A DNA stretch of 64,000 nucleotides, from assembly GCA_004352715.1 (NCBI GenBank), contig SCFE01000084.1, positions 1,770,177 to 1,834,176 on the forward strand. Reading direction: 5' to 3'. Shown here in pieces: positions 45,385-58,209 of this stretch. This DNA is from Hofstenia miamia. Its lineage: Eukaryota > Xenacoelomorpha > Acoela. Position 1 is the stretch's first letter; each line of letters opens with the position of its first letter. The notes beneath the pieces were generated by a model. That model had not been told where the DNA came from. It saw only the letters and a list, made by a program, of their open reading frames with translations, and ran no database searches. A program made the translations under genes and the position numbers.

Positions 45385-46269
45385 TGCAACGATGGCTAAA
45401 TACAAGTATTCACTAGCTTGATTGTGATATATTTGTAAACATTTAATTTAGCAGAAGTTTAAGTGTAGTTCTGCATTTAAAAAATGGTAGAAATATTCCA
45501 AAAAATGACATTTTTCATCAATTTAGCATGTATATGTAAAATTTTTTTAATAGTTTTGGCAAAATGGGTTATGTTCTCAAAAAAAATTTGCAGCATTGGC
45601 CTAAAACCTTTGAAATAACAATTTAAAATATTTCTGGCCATCCCTTTGCAATAATTGCCACCCCAAATTATTTAAGCTAGCTACGCCATGGTATCGGCCG
45701 CAGAAATGTTTAAAGTGAGCTTATTCATACACATTTTCCTAACTGGACAAAGATTCACATCTATATGCTTTTGCAAGCAAGAAATGAAAACCAACATCCA
45801 ATCATCATTCTTGTAATATATGCACGTATATATGCATTATTTCTGTGCATCACAGCAAAGCTGCAATGTAAAGGGAATAGAAAATATTACTATAGGAACT
45901 GTTGGCAAGTTCCATTGATCAGATATTTGCTTGCAGAGTAGATGAAAGGATGCATATAAACAGCATGCTGTTATTTCGGTAAGACATATTCATTGCGAGT
46001 CTTGCTGTTGGAATTTTCAAATTTATCATAGAGCGGATGATTTTAATTTCTAGGGATTATCTGAATTGCGCTTTCAAATTGAATCTAAATTTTTCATTAA
46101 TATAATCAACATATTTTCTTTTTTCAATGTTGGTTATTGTTGACAATAAATTAAGAGGTCTTTTTAAAATTTACGTTAATGTAGGAACCCATACCTCAGC
46201 TGCATTGAATTAATTAGGACATATACCAGATCTTCTATATTTAGAAATTTCATAAAGAAAGACGTGCAT
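45382..46269. other. No gene recognised
   Basis: AT-rich sequence. Near 45682 AGCTAGCTACGCCATGG is the complement of a GGCGTAGCTAG-type word that often ends small DNA transposons; no partner end is visible. Confidence 0.4.
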
Positions 46270-46830
46270 TTATTTTTGTAATTTGTTTTCCTCCCAATAG
46301 AATTTACATATTTTTCTCAATTTAAATTTTTTCTGTGCATAATCCAAGGTATTTATAGGAATCAACTCAGTATAATTTCTTCTCCAATTGTTGCGTTGTA
46401 GTTCATAACCTCTTACATGGGATCTTTTAATGTTTGGATGTGCTATAATCAGCTCAGCTGATATTGATATATTCATTTTTAAATCACTCAAAATCGTCAA
46501 TTTCAGTGTTCTTACGCATTTTACAGATAATCATCAGCGTATTTTAAAATATCACATTGGTTACGATTAATGTCCAATTTATTATTAGAGCAAAAATTCG
46601 TCTCATCAGTGAAAAGTATTCCACTAAGAGGAGCACCCTGTGGCACTCCAACCAATATATCAACTCCTTTTGTAAATTTTGTGCTTCCGTACCGTATTTG
46701 TTCATTCCAGTTATGCATCGATTCTTTTAGTCAACCAGCTAACCACATGCTTTCCTTTCAAATTCCTGTTTTCAACTTATGTTGTCTTATTGTGGTAAAT
46801 CAAAGAAAGTAATTCGTGAAAATAAAGTGT
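46270..46830 (-). pseudogene. Non-LTR reverse transcriptase core fragment, copy 2
   Basis: The minus strand reads IRYGSTKFTKGVDILVGVPQ, GAPLSGILF, then CDILKYADDYL, where YADD is the catalytic motif C. A following frame (46500-46270) reads GYELQRNNWRRN, with no named domain. About 320 bases match copy 1 at 25206-25530, better preserved here (YADD against YSDD). A stop follows YADDYL and other frameshifts are present. Confidence 0.6.
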
Positions 46831-46839
46831 CGCATCCCA

Positions 46840-47486
46840 TGCAAATATTTGCCAAATAATTGCCAAATTTTCCAAATTTGTACAATTTGTACATTCATTA
46901 ATTTAAAGTTTATTTGAATAAATAAACGTGTACATAATATATAATTGAGTATTTCAAACATTTTTGAAACCAATATAACGAAAATTTCAACTTTTCATTG
47001 ACTACTGTTATATTAGTTTTTTATGTTCATACCAGAAATAATTTTTAAATCTAACATACTTATAAATGCTTAAGTTATAATTCATAACTGCCAAAATTTT
47101 GAGCAAATTGTTACGGAATATAAACAAGATTAATTGGAAAATTTTCAATGTTGCATTTGTTAACAATTATGATGCTGACTTGCATACTAAAGCATTTGGT
47201 GGCAGTTGACAGACTATGTTTAGTCTATGATTAGTCTATACGTCTTCTGTATACATCTTAATGTATACTGTGAAGGCAGTTTAATCAGCTGCTGTTATAA
47301 ATAACTAAAACTGATGATAGTTTAATGCTTTTCATAAATGTATGAGTGTAATTGTTTAATATATTTCATAAATTCATCAAAAATCACTTAGCACAAAACT
47401 TGGAAAGTTTGTCAAATATTTGGTAAATTTGCCAAATATTTGGCAAATTCTTGGAAAGTTTGCAAATTATTTGGAAAATTTGCCAA
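46840..47486. repeat. AT-rich insert bounded by TTTGCCAAAT-type inverted words
   Basis: The left edge (46845-46890) is rich in TTTGCCAAATNNTTGCC and the right edge (47410-47486) in its complement, so the two could pair imperfectly. The insert lies between two retroelement relics on the minus strand. It may be a small non-autonomous transposon. A target duplication could not be identified. Confidence 0.3.
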
Positions 47487-47705
47487 ATCAAGAGTGTCCT
47501 TGTTCTTTATAATATCAGTTGTTCTTAATGATTTGAAAATTGGGGTTATGATGGTTCTCTTTAGATCTTTGTTAAGCATTTTAAATTTTGATTTTAGCGT
47601 TTCTTTCAGATGTTGTAATGTACGGCAATTTCCTATAGATTTTTTCACTATCTTCGTTTTCATTTCTAATAATCTTGTTAAATGTGTGATTAAAGAACAT
47701 TTCAT
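47487..47705 (-). pseudogene. Penelope-like linker fragment
   Basis: The minus strand reads LKETLKSKFKMLNKDLKRTI, then ITPIFKSLRTTDIIKNKDTL. This corresponds to LKNKLRSFNTILKF...IIPIFQSFKTLNLIRNKDQL in the Penelope-like element at 24555-24875. The GIY-YIG part is missing because the frame runs into the TTTGCC-rich insert. Confidence 0.5.
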
Positions 47706-47799
47706 TTACAATCTTTTTTATTAATTCTGCTTAAAATGCTCAAAAAGTAAATCTTGTAATTTTGTTATATTCTATAGCTTGATGATAAATTTATAATTC

Positions 47800-49297
47800 G
47801 ATCATATCTAAATCCTTATGCTATTGGTTTCAATTAGCTATTGATTTTGAATTAGACGAAATGTGCCTCATATCAGCCTTCAAACATAGTGAAAACTTAT
47901 TATCTTCCTTAAAGCATCTTGTTGGGAAAAATGGCCAAGTGGTTTACTGGAGTCAATTTCAGGAAATGCTGAATTTTGCTGCGAATTTTTCTGTTAGCAA
48001 CAAGCAGGAAGCTGAAAATTCAATTAGATGCTTATGTAAACTGACTAATGTGGATGAGAAAAAGTTATTATTTATAAAAAAGCAAATATGTTTCCTAGTA
48101 ATAAAGCCAAATTTTCGAGAAAATGTGTTTACACTTATAAATTCACTTGAAATTTGTGCCCTTTCAAGACCTGCTTATCAATGTATTTCATCTCTTTTAA
48201 CGCTGCCTTCTATTCGAAGTGTTCAAAAATATATCTCTGAGATTAATGTGGATTCTGAAAATCTAATTCGTTCTTATTGCTCTACATTATCAAATGAACA
48301 ACGACATTGCCAATTGGTAGTTGATGAAGTCACAATAAAGCCTTCATTGCGTTATCGTGGGGGTCACATTTTTGGTTATGCAATTGATGAGCCCAATGAA
48401 AAGGCTAAATCTGTTTTAACAATAATGGCTAGATTTCTCAGAGGCGGGCCTTGCTTCGTTGTCGCTATATTTCCTATCTACAGAAACACTGCTAAATTTC
48501 AGTTTGATAATCTATGCAATATTATGTCGCTAATTCATAAGCATGGCGGAAACGTGTTAGTTATTACAAGTGATAATTTAAAAGTTAATGTCAAATGCTA
48601 CAACTACTTCAATAGCTATGATGAAAGCTGTCAGTTTGTGAAATTGAACCCTATTTCATCTGGAAAGTTATTCGTATTGTTTGACACAGTTCATCTAATA
48701 AAAAACATACGAAATAATTGGATTACATCGAAGGATCAAATTCTAAAGTTTTATTTCAATGGTCACAATCAAATAGCATCCTGGAAAACTTTGCAAAAAA
48801 CTTATAGAATTGAAACAGAAAATATGGCAACTCTGCGGTTATCTAAATTAAATGTGCAAGCATTATGTCCATCTGATATATAAAAACAAAGCGTGCCTCT
48901 CACTTTGAAAATATTTAATGATCACACAATTTCTTCAATTAGAACACTATGACCTGAAGATGAAGGTACTAGTCTGTTTCTTACAATCTTTAACAATTGG
49001 TAGAAGATAGTTAACGTAAAATCAACAAATAAAGGCATAGAGAAAAATGATTTGCTTTCAAATGTTATTTCGAATTGTGATTTATCAAATTTGGAATACT
49101 TGGAAAAACTTATACCAACATTTGAAAATTTAACGGGATTACCAAAAAGAGAAATTTTTCTTTAACCTATGAGACCGGAAATGCTTTGCAATCGATAACA
49201 TCATGTTTAATAGCTTTAACTCATTATGTTTTGAATGAATTAAATTGGGATTACATTCTCCTTGGCCAATTCCAATCGGACATTTTAGAGTCGACTT
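47800..49297 (+). pseudogene. P-element-like transposase, copy 1
   Basis: From about 47806 the frame reads SKSLCYWFQLAIDFELDEMC, a helical region, QCISSLLTLPSIRSVQKYI, QLVVDEVTIKPSLRYR (first catalytic aspartate region), VLVITSDNLKVNVKCY, and LFVLFDTVHLIKNIRNNWI. This is the RNase H-like core of P-element/THAP9-type transposases (DEMxIKxxLxY; FDPPHLLKxIRNN). A C-to-T change makes TAA at 48881-48883 where the later copy has a glutamine codon. More stops follow (after IRTL, FNNW, KREIFL). The THAP zinc finger is not seen. It ends at the single N at 49298. Confidence 0.78.
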
Positions 49298-49298
49298 N

Positions 49299-49687
49299 CT
49301 AATTCATAAGCATGGCGGAAACGGGTTAGTTATTACAAGTGATAATTTAAAAGTTAATGTCAAATGCTACAACTACTTCAATCGCTATAATGAAAGCTGT
49401 TAGTTTGTGAAATTGAACCCTATTTCATCTGGAAAGTTAGTCGTATTGTTTGACACAGTTCATCTAATAAAAAACATACGAAATAATTGGATTACATCGA
49501 AGGATCAAATTCTAAGGTTTTATTTCAATGGTCACAATCAAATAGCATCCTGGAAAACTTTGCAAAAAACTTATAGNTGATGAAGTCACAATAAAGCCTT
49601 CATTGCGTTATCGTGGGGTTCACATTTTTGGTTATGCAATTGATGAGCCCAATGAAAAGGCTAAATCTGTTTTAACAATAATGGCTA
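49299..49687 (+). repeat. Two fragments repeating P-like transposase sequence between single Ns
   Basis: 49299-49576 repeats about 48530-48805 with a few changes, and 49578-49687 repeats about 48326-48430. Each is bounded by a single N (49298, 49577, 49688). The order is scrambled relative to the gene, as expected from contig ends dropped into a scaffold. Confidence 0.8.
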
Positions 49688-49688
49688 N

Positions 49689-51234
49689 GATCCAGATGCA
49701 TTCTTTTGTCAATAAAATTAGAGACATGCCAGAATTCGTTGTTTCTAGAGTAAAATGTGAAGTAAACTCTAGCTTTGAAATAGAATTGTATCGATTTTGT
49801 GGAAGGAAGGAATCTAAATCCTTATGCTATTGGTTTCAATTAGCTATTGATTTTGAATTAGACGAAATGTGCCTCATATCAGCCAATTGGTAGTTGATGA
49901 AGTCACAATAAAGCCTTCATTGCGTTATCGTGGGGTTCACATTTTTGGTTATGCAATTGATGAGCCCAATGAAAAGGCTAAATCTGTTTTAACAATAATG
50001 GCTAGATTTCTCAGAGGCGGCCTTGCTTCGTTGTCGCTATATTTCCTATCTACAGAAACACTGCTAAATTTCAGTTTGATAATCTATGCAATATTATGTC
50101 GCTAATTCATAAGCATGGCGGAAACGTGTTAGTTATTACAAGTGATAATTTAAAAGTTAATGTCAAATGCTACAACTACTTCAATAGCTATGATGAAAGC
50201 TGTCAGTTTGTGAAATTGAACCCTATTTCATCTGGAAAGTTATTCGTATTGTTTGACACAGTTCATCTAATAAAAAACATACGAAATAATTGGATTACAT
50301 CGAAGGATCAAATTCTAAAGTTTTATTTCAATGGTCACAATCAAATAGCATCCTGGAAAACTTTGCAAAAAACTTATAGAATTGAAACAGAAAATATGGC
50401 AACTCTGCGGTTATCTAAATTAAATGTGCAAGCATTATGTGCATCTGATATACAAAAACAAAGCGTGCCTCTCACTTTGAAAATATTTAATGATCACACA
50501 ATTTCTTNAGCATCCTGGAAAACTTTGCAAAAAACTTATAGAATTGAAACAGAAAATATGGCAACTCTGCGGTTATCTAAATTAAATGTGCAAGCATTAT
50601 GTCCATCTGATATACAAACACAAAACGTGCCTCTCACTTTGAAAATATTTAATGATCACACAATTTCTTCAATTAGAACACTATATCCGAAAGATGAAGG
50701 TAATAGTCTGTTTCTTACAATCTTTAACATTTGGTGGAAGATAGTTAACGTAAAATCAACAAATAAAGGCATAGAGAAAAATGATTCGTTTTCAAATTTT
50801 ATTTCGAATTGTGATTTATCAAATTTGGAATACTTGGAAAAACTTATACCAACATTTGAAAATTTAACGGGATTACCAAAAAAGAGAAATTTTTCTTTAA
50901 CCTATGAGACCGGAAATGCTTTGCAATCGACAACATCATGTTTAATAGCTTTAACTCATTATGTTTTGAATGAATTAAATTGGGATTACATTCTCCTTGG
51001 CCAATTCCAATCGGACATTTTAGAGTCTACTTTCGGCCAGTATCGGCAAATGAATCCTGCAAACTTCTACATATCCTATGAAAATTTTTTTACAGTTTTA
51101 GAATTGATTCTATAAGACGTTTATTAAAACATGTGGATTTTAAAGATGTTCATGATAAAACCTATTGCAAAAATTGCGAATTGTGTTGCATGAATGTAAT
51201 AGATGAAGATTTGCACATAATCAATGATATACTA
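49689..51234 (+). pseudogene. P-element-like transposase, copy 2 (middle part), with a single-N duplication
   Basis: It starts with an N-terminal segment not seen in copy 1 (MHSFVNKIRDMPEFVVSRVK, then YRFCGRKESKSLCYWFQLA). It jumps at about 49883 from the LISA position straight to QLVVDEVT (an internal deletion relative to copy 1), and has a one-base loss near 50020 (RGGLASL for RGGPCF). From 50096 it runs open through VLVITSDNLK, FDTVHLIKNIRNNWI and YLEKLIPTFENLTGLPKKRN to LGQFQSDILESTFGQYRQMN, the region carrying the last acidic residue. The block IASWKTLQKTYRIET...DHTIS occurs twice, on each side of the single N at 50508. The frame ends at 51115. Confidence 0.75.
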
Positions 51235-51235
51235 N

Positions 51236-52295
51236 ATTGATTCTATAAGACGTTTATTAAAAAATGTGGATTTTAAAGATGTTCATGATAAAACCTATTG
51301 CAAAAATTGCGAATTGTGTTGCATGAATATAATAGATGAAGATTTGCACATAATCGATGATATACTATCAGATGAGAACGTAATGCAATGTTCTGAAGAA
51401 GATGCTATTATTTGCTACTACATTTCTGGCTACCTAGCTTACAAATTCTCTTTACACAATGATATAGACGATGAAGAAAGTCATTCATTTAAATTGTTTT
51501 TTGATAACATCAATCGTGGTAAACTTACTCAACCAAGCAAATCCTTGGTGTCATTTTAGCACATTCATTTTACTGTACCACAGAAAATATTGTCTCAATG
51601 TCTTCAATATATCGCTGATACCATTGATTTTTCTACTAATGTGAAATGCTTAACATCCTTAATCAATATCCTATCAAAAGGATTTGTGAAGAAAAGCTCA
51701 GAACTGTCGATATCCGAATTTAAAAAACAACTTGCAAAATATTGCTAAATATAGCTTGATGCATTGATTTTAATATTCTCTGATGCATTATATATTAAAC
51801 ACTATTTTTAAATAAATTCATTGAGCATATTTTATATGTAAAACTAGATGTTTGCTGTTGTTATTTGGGTATTAAGGTAATTCCAAATTTATTTAATTCA
51901 TTCATAAAACACATTCATGCAATTATACACATTTTAACAACAATTTTGTAAGTCGTACATTGAGAAGTTTAATTTTAGTGTTTAACATTTTGGGCCTTCA
52001 ACGATTTTCAGGAATTAGTCGTGTTCATGTCCTTATTGTTAAGTACTCCTTGATATATATATATATATANTTTAGCACATTCATTCTACTGTACCACAGG
52101 AAATATTGCTTGCAGAAAGCACATGTCTCAATGTCTTCAATATATCGCTGATGCCATTGATTTTTCTACTAATGTGAAATGCTTAACATCCTTAGTCAAT
52201 ATCCTATCAAAAGGATTTGTGAACAAAAACTCAGAACTGTCGATATCCGAATTTAAAAAAAACTTGCAAAATATTGCTAAATATAGCTTGATGTA
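51236..52295 (+). pseudogene. P-element-like transposase, C-terminal parts (two overlapping copies)
   Basis: 51236-51559 reads SIRRLLKNVDFKDVHDKTYC, later CKNCELCC, EDAIICYYISGYLAYKF and NRGKLTQPSKSLV. This fits the C-terminal part of P-like transposases (YYIAGYxAxK, then GxLTxPS). Next comes KCLTSLINILSKGFVKKSSE with a stop near 51747. After the single N at 52070 the same end is repeated (52071-52295) with changes, including a longer LLYHRKYCLQKAHVSM segment. The 3' flank is duplicated as well (51750-52030 against 52280-52560). Confidence 0.7.
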
Positions 52296-52299
52296 TTGA

Positions 52300-55200
52300 T
52301 TTTAATATTCTCTGATGCATTATATACTAAACACTATTTTTAAATAAATTCATTGAGCATATTTTATATGTAAAACTAGATGTTTTTTGTTGTTATTTGG
52401 GTATTAAGGTAATTCTAAATTTATTTAATTCATTTATAAAACATTAATGCAATTATTCACATTTAAACAACAATTTTGTAAGTCGTACATTGAGAAGTTT
52501 AATTTTAGTGTTTAACATTTTGGGCCTTCAATGATTTTCAGGAATTAGTCGTGTTCATGTTCTTATTGTTAAGTACTCCTTGATACATACATTTATTAAT
52601 GTTTTGAGCATTTTTGGTGTCTGGTTGATTAGCTTTATAACTGATTGATAGTGAAAATACCCTTATTCCAGAAAACATGCATTTATTATTATTCACATCA
52701 CGTAAAAAAATGAAAATGCTTTCATAGCAAAGAAAAGTTAAATTTTCTATCAATAACTTGCATGAGCAATTAAACGATTAGGATTACAATAGTATTCAGT
52801 TGTGCTCTCTACATGTACACAAATTTGACTGCCGCTATCAGTTCCTTATACAAGCCGTAGCTTAAGTTACTAATACAGCTCTTCACCTGGATCCAACAAT
52901 TTTATATTGAGTTAATGTTCGTGGAACTCCACAACGAACTCTCTAGAAGACCAAATCCAGCTTGGAATGCCCATTTTCGCTTTCTGACACCCAGCAAGTC
53001 TTGTTGAAGGATTTATGTGCTTCTCAGAACCATAAAATTTGGAAATTTATTTTGAACAATGTTAAGGTAGTCAAGAGTTTTTATCGTAGCAAACAACTAG
53101 AATGCTTTATAGTTGTGATTTTTAGGAAAACTTTCCATATATATATATATATATATATATCATCACATTATTTTAATAGTTCATAAATTGTAAAAAAGTT
53201 GCATCTAATATGTTGTAATTTTTTAGTTACTCAGATATTAATTTGAGTGTATCCGAAAAACATTTTATTGAATATCTTATATTTTTTTAAAACTAAAAAT
53301 TTGTGTTGTGAATTATTTTTAAATTTCACAAATTGAAATTGATCAGAATAAATATAATTGAAAAATTGTCGATAAAAACCATTAGATTCGAAATAATTTG
53401 AGAAGTTTTAAACGTGACAAAACATTCTTGGAGTGACATCTGAGTATTCAAAAGATCTTCTTGGAAGGCTATCGTACAATATCTTGTAAAAGAAGTATCT
53501 TCATATTTTTCATAATTAAGTGGCAAATCTGCAACTACTGACAAAGAATTTAGAAATTTTCCAATTGCGAAAAAATTATCTTACATTGAGTCTTTTTTAT
53601 ATTTTGTTTTCAGAATTAGCTATCTGCTTAAGTGAATAAGTTCTTAAAAATTCAGGTTTTTCAGTTCTACAAACTTTATGCAACACCTGAATAGCAAAAA
53701 TTTGATATATATATATATATATATATATTATTAACTTATAAAATGAGGTATCAAAATCAGTGGAAGAGTTTAATCCAGTAGTTCATAACAGTAATGCAGC
53801 GAAATGATGTCGTGTCATTCCAATTCAACATTAAGATATTACAATTAAATTTGTTAATCTAATTTATTAAAAAAAATCGTTATATTCTGTCAAAGAATGT
53901 GCTTGACAGTATACCTTCATGCAAAATATCTCTGGTGTTTTTACACTTAGTCTTCAAAGCATTGCTACCACACACAAATTAGAAAACGATTGTCTCATAT
54001 ACACAAATTTATAAAAATATCAATAGTTTTCTTTATCTATATTTTTAGAACTTTGTTTTCTTAATTTTCATTTTAGCAAGTGTTTTCAAAGTCCACTAGG
54101 GGCAGTGCATGCCTCAACCTGCTCCCCACCCCTTCACCACTAATTGTAACTAAATCTACAAAGGAAAGAACTCCTTAGATAATGCAACAAGAAAAAATAC
54201 AAAGCTCTATGAAACTGCTAATATTTTAAAACAGTTAGGCAATGTTTTATTAGCACCCCAATTTTGAGGAAAATTTAAAAATTTAGGGTTTGCAAGCTTC
54301 CAATTTTTGAAAAATACTTTCTAATGAACGAAAATGCATTGAATCACTCTGATGGTGGTTATGGTATGGAGAAAATAAATGATGTTTTCTTTATGGATTA
54401 TGTTTTAAATTATTTAAAGATATTCTGATTCAAACAATACAAATTAATTCGTTCTTTCCTTGACAGGCCAAAGAATACAATGAGACCAGAAGTTGGTCGC
54501 TAAACTTATGCAAATATGAAAATTAAAGAAATATACAGCACAGATCAATAACTTTTCCTTCAATGTTCAATTAGTTAGAATATCATTTTATTAGAAACCA
54601 ATTTATTTGCTTTATGTAAATTTTTACCATGTGCAAATGAAGTTATGCTTTAAATCTGCTCGATCAATATAAAATGCTATTTTCAAAGCATTCGAAAAAA
54701 ATGATCACAATTATGCCTAGGATTGTTTTATTGTCTATTTTAAGTTGCGGGTAATTCGCTGTGAATAATATGAGGTCAAATAACCAAATAAAGGCCTTTT
54801 CAACTTTTTAATTTATGAATACTTGTGATCAGTTTTTTCAAATACATTACTATGTCGGTTAGTGTCTTCATAATTTTTATTAAATCTGTTATTATATTTG
54901 CATGTAAATTATTGCATATCAATGACCTACATGCATTCATTGCAACTATATTGAGATGCAAAAAAATTTGATAGGTAGAAATTCAAAATTTTATGGTGAA
55001 GACTTACCACGTTATACTAGGTTTTTACTACTTACTAAAAAATGTATAAGCGTAATATTTTCTTAATCATATGTAAGTAATCTAGTATTGCGTTATAATA
55101 ATAATAATTGTTTTAAGCATTTGTTTAAAAAGACGATATATTATTATTTCAAGAGAACATGTATGCCATTATTATTAAATATGTTGTAATATGTTCGTTT

Positions 55201-57968
55201 AAAGCAGTTATGTTTGAATTATAATATTTCTTTTGATTTAAAGTAATAATTTTATCGTTTGATTGTCAGTAGACAATTATTTCATAAAATATGTAAAATA
55301 AATAAAGCCAGTGCTTGCAAAGCAAGACATTCAAAAACCTGAGCTACGAAATATTATAATTGAATATGACAATTTGAATCTGCATAGAAGTTAACTGTTG
55401 CCCGTTTATAAGCTTTTTATAAATTTAATTCAAATTAATTGCATTAAATTTGGAGAACAATAAATCTTGCTTAAAAGAATTGCAAGTAAAAAAGTTGTGC
55501 AAAGTCTACAGCAAATCACAATTAAAAAAAAAGTAACGAAGAATAGCATAGGAAACAATTGATTGGAATTGTAGACGTTTTTCAAAAATAATATGATAGA
55601 TAGATCGCTAGTAGTGTATACTAATATATAAAATTGAAAATTACAAGATTGATTAGAGTATTTACACATTCGTTTTTGAAGTTCTCATTTAAAAATTACT
55701 GTGAGCTAATTCTTTTTCATATTTTCAAATAATCTTTTAGATAATTTAAATTTTCATAAGCGAGTAGCATGAGTACGTCTGCGTTTTAACATCATACGAA
55801 TGATTCCTTACTTAACTTTTTCAGGCAGGTCTTCAAGATATGAATGAAATATGCACTGGACTGCCATACCTAAGCACAGACTCAATCGTCGAATAGTAAA
55901 TCAGTTTTGTTGAGACGAATTCATGTAGATTAATAATTAACAGTGCTAAACTCACTAAATAGGGCAAATCGAATGCAATTGATAACATTTTTGATAATAA
56001 GTGACCGAAAACTTTAGTTTGACAGATTTGCAGGCATACATTGTTTAAATCATTATTCTTGCTTCACGACTGAATTTTCATAAACAAAAAAAGAAACATT
56101 GAATTTTTTAAAAAGTATGCACTTTGTATTCTAAAATGAGCATCGTTGTTTACTGAAACCGAGGATTTCAGGATGAAGTTTTGATGTTTGAATACTTTAA
56201 TATATTTGCTTTTTACAAACAGTTTTTATGAAATTTGTGGTTTTCTATTAACAGAAAGACAAAATTATATTACAAAATCCTCATCATACTCAGATGTAAG
56301 GTACACTTAAAAGATTAAGCATGTCGAAAAAAATTTATTAATACATCTCCAAAAATGCAAATTTCTGAGCTCTCAAATTATTTAATTTTAGTTTGCTGTG
56401 ACTACAGATAATTCAATTTTACGACATTCCATTAGAATATAACATTCATTAGAAGGGATTTCATGAATGTCAAGAGAGTAGGAGAATTCTTTTAGTGCAA
56501 CTATCATCCTAAAAAAGCTTCTTGAATGTCTTCTTTAAAATGTTCTAAAAGCCCTCTTATCTACTTAAGTGCTTTGAAAATTAAAAGTAGAATTAGCAGA
56601 TTCTTGCGACATTTAAAGAATATATTGGATGACTTGCAGATGATGCTGCGTCACAAGTTTTCAGGATATTGAAACATCCATATTAACCAATCCCATATTT
56701 TTTTTGGAAATGCGTTAAAAAATTTTCTTGAAAATTTTCCATTTCAAAAAATTTTATTATAGGAATCAATAATATTTTTTTTGAAATTCGAAATTAATGA
56801 ATTTAAATTTCTAAGTTGCTTAAGGTTGCATTCGTCAAGATATTGTATAAGTTTGAAAAACTTTTCCATTCAAAAGATGTACAAATAATATTACATCGCT
56901 ACTTTGATTCAAATTTAATGGATGTATTTGAATTTCAATAAATTTTCAATCTCAATTTTTCAGAAAGTTCAAGAAAAAGTTATACAAAATTTTTTGAAGC
57001 AATTACTTTTACATTTTACTTAAATAATGATTGTACATGAACACCTAGAATTGTCAACACATCTACTATAACAAATGAGACAATACAAAATGTGTAATAG
57101 TTTAGTACTGGTATTCATTCTGAAAAACGAGTTTCATGTTCGCATCATTTGCAAAAATCCTTTTCCTTTACAGGAATAAAGACGAAGTATCATTTGATGT
57201 CTTAACTACGTAAAATTCAAAGTCGAATTAGTAATGCACGGTTCCTGATGCCATCATATAGTGCAAAGACCAGACCATATAAAATAACAAAAGTTGGTAA
57301 ACCTGGCTATTGCATTCTGTAAACATATTGCTCAATGCTCGTTTTGGAAAAAATTACCTAAATGATATTTTTCTACGATATACTTTTCAATACAATTTTA
57401 TTAATTTTTTGAACACCGTCAGATGATCAAGCAGAGTATATTTCTAATGCTAAATCTGTGAAAATTCAGCATCTTCCAAAATCCGAAACAACAAGAAATA
57501 GCTTTTCTTCACACATCATTTAAAATTAATCTGGTTTATTTGTGATATATAGTGTCGCCCAGTTTCAAAAATGTCTGATCTGGCATACAGTTCCAGCAAA
57601 CAATAATGAGGCCTCATCAGAAGTGGTTGGTGTTAATTGCTGCTATCATTTTTTTCAGAGTGGAAACGAAGTCGGGGGTCAATAAATTGCAAAATCTGAC
57701 AATTGACATTCAATATGGTTTAATACACCAATCCTCACATGTCCAAAGCACAAGTGGTTGAGGTTGTTGAAAAAAAGCTTGGCCTAACATATGTTCATTA
57801 TTTTAGTTAATATTTTAGTTTTCAATTTAGATTATGGACAAAATTTGATTTTGATTCTGAATTATGCGTTTGGGGTGAGACCAAGAGTTTTATTAAAATC
57901 ATTTCGCGTACGGGCTTAAACCAGTGTTCTATTTGTTGAATTTGAGTTTGATTTCTGACACCTCAGAC
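52300..57968. other. Gene-poor region with two TA microsatellites
   Basis: After the duplicated P-like 3' flank (to about 52580) I see no protein motif. TA tracts lie at about 53138-53160 and 53704-53728. Scattered frames of 70-80 codons have no features that suggest coding. Exons 1 and 2 of the receptor copy at the window's end were looked for here and not found. Confidence 0.45.
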
Positions 57969-58209
57969 AAGGTTTAGAGGCAAAAGGTACCAACTTGCGA
58001 TAAAATATATAAGGTGACAAGCGCAGTTATCTCAATTTTGCTCTAAATGACTCTACATTTGTTGCTAAGTTGCTTCCAAATTTTTGAATGAGGCATTAAA
58101 GAACAAAATAACGTACAGAAAACATTGTATAAGTTGTATAGTCTTAGGTTATATATAGGTAACTCCAAATATCCATTTATTAAAGTTCGCACCTTTTGGC
58201 TCTAAACCC
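57969..58209. mobile_element. Short MITE with terminal inverted repeats, about 240 bp
   Basis: The left end GGTTTAGAGGCAAAAGGT (57971) matches the complement of the right end, ACCTTTTGGCTCTAAACC (to about 58208), at 17 of 18 bases. Pairing continues less perfectly inward for about ten more bases (ACCAACTT against GCGAACTT). There is no coding capacity. Target duplication is unresolved. Confidence 0.6.

Noticed and set aside
44428-45421. Four long frames on both strands reading YIYIYI and X
   Set aside because: TA microsatellite plus assembly gap; not coding.
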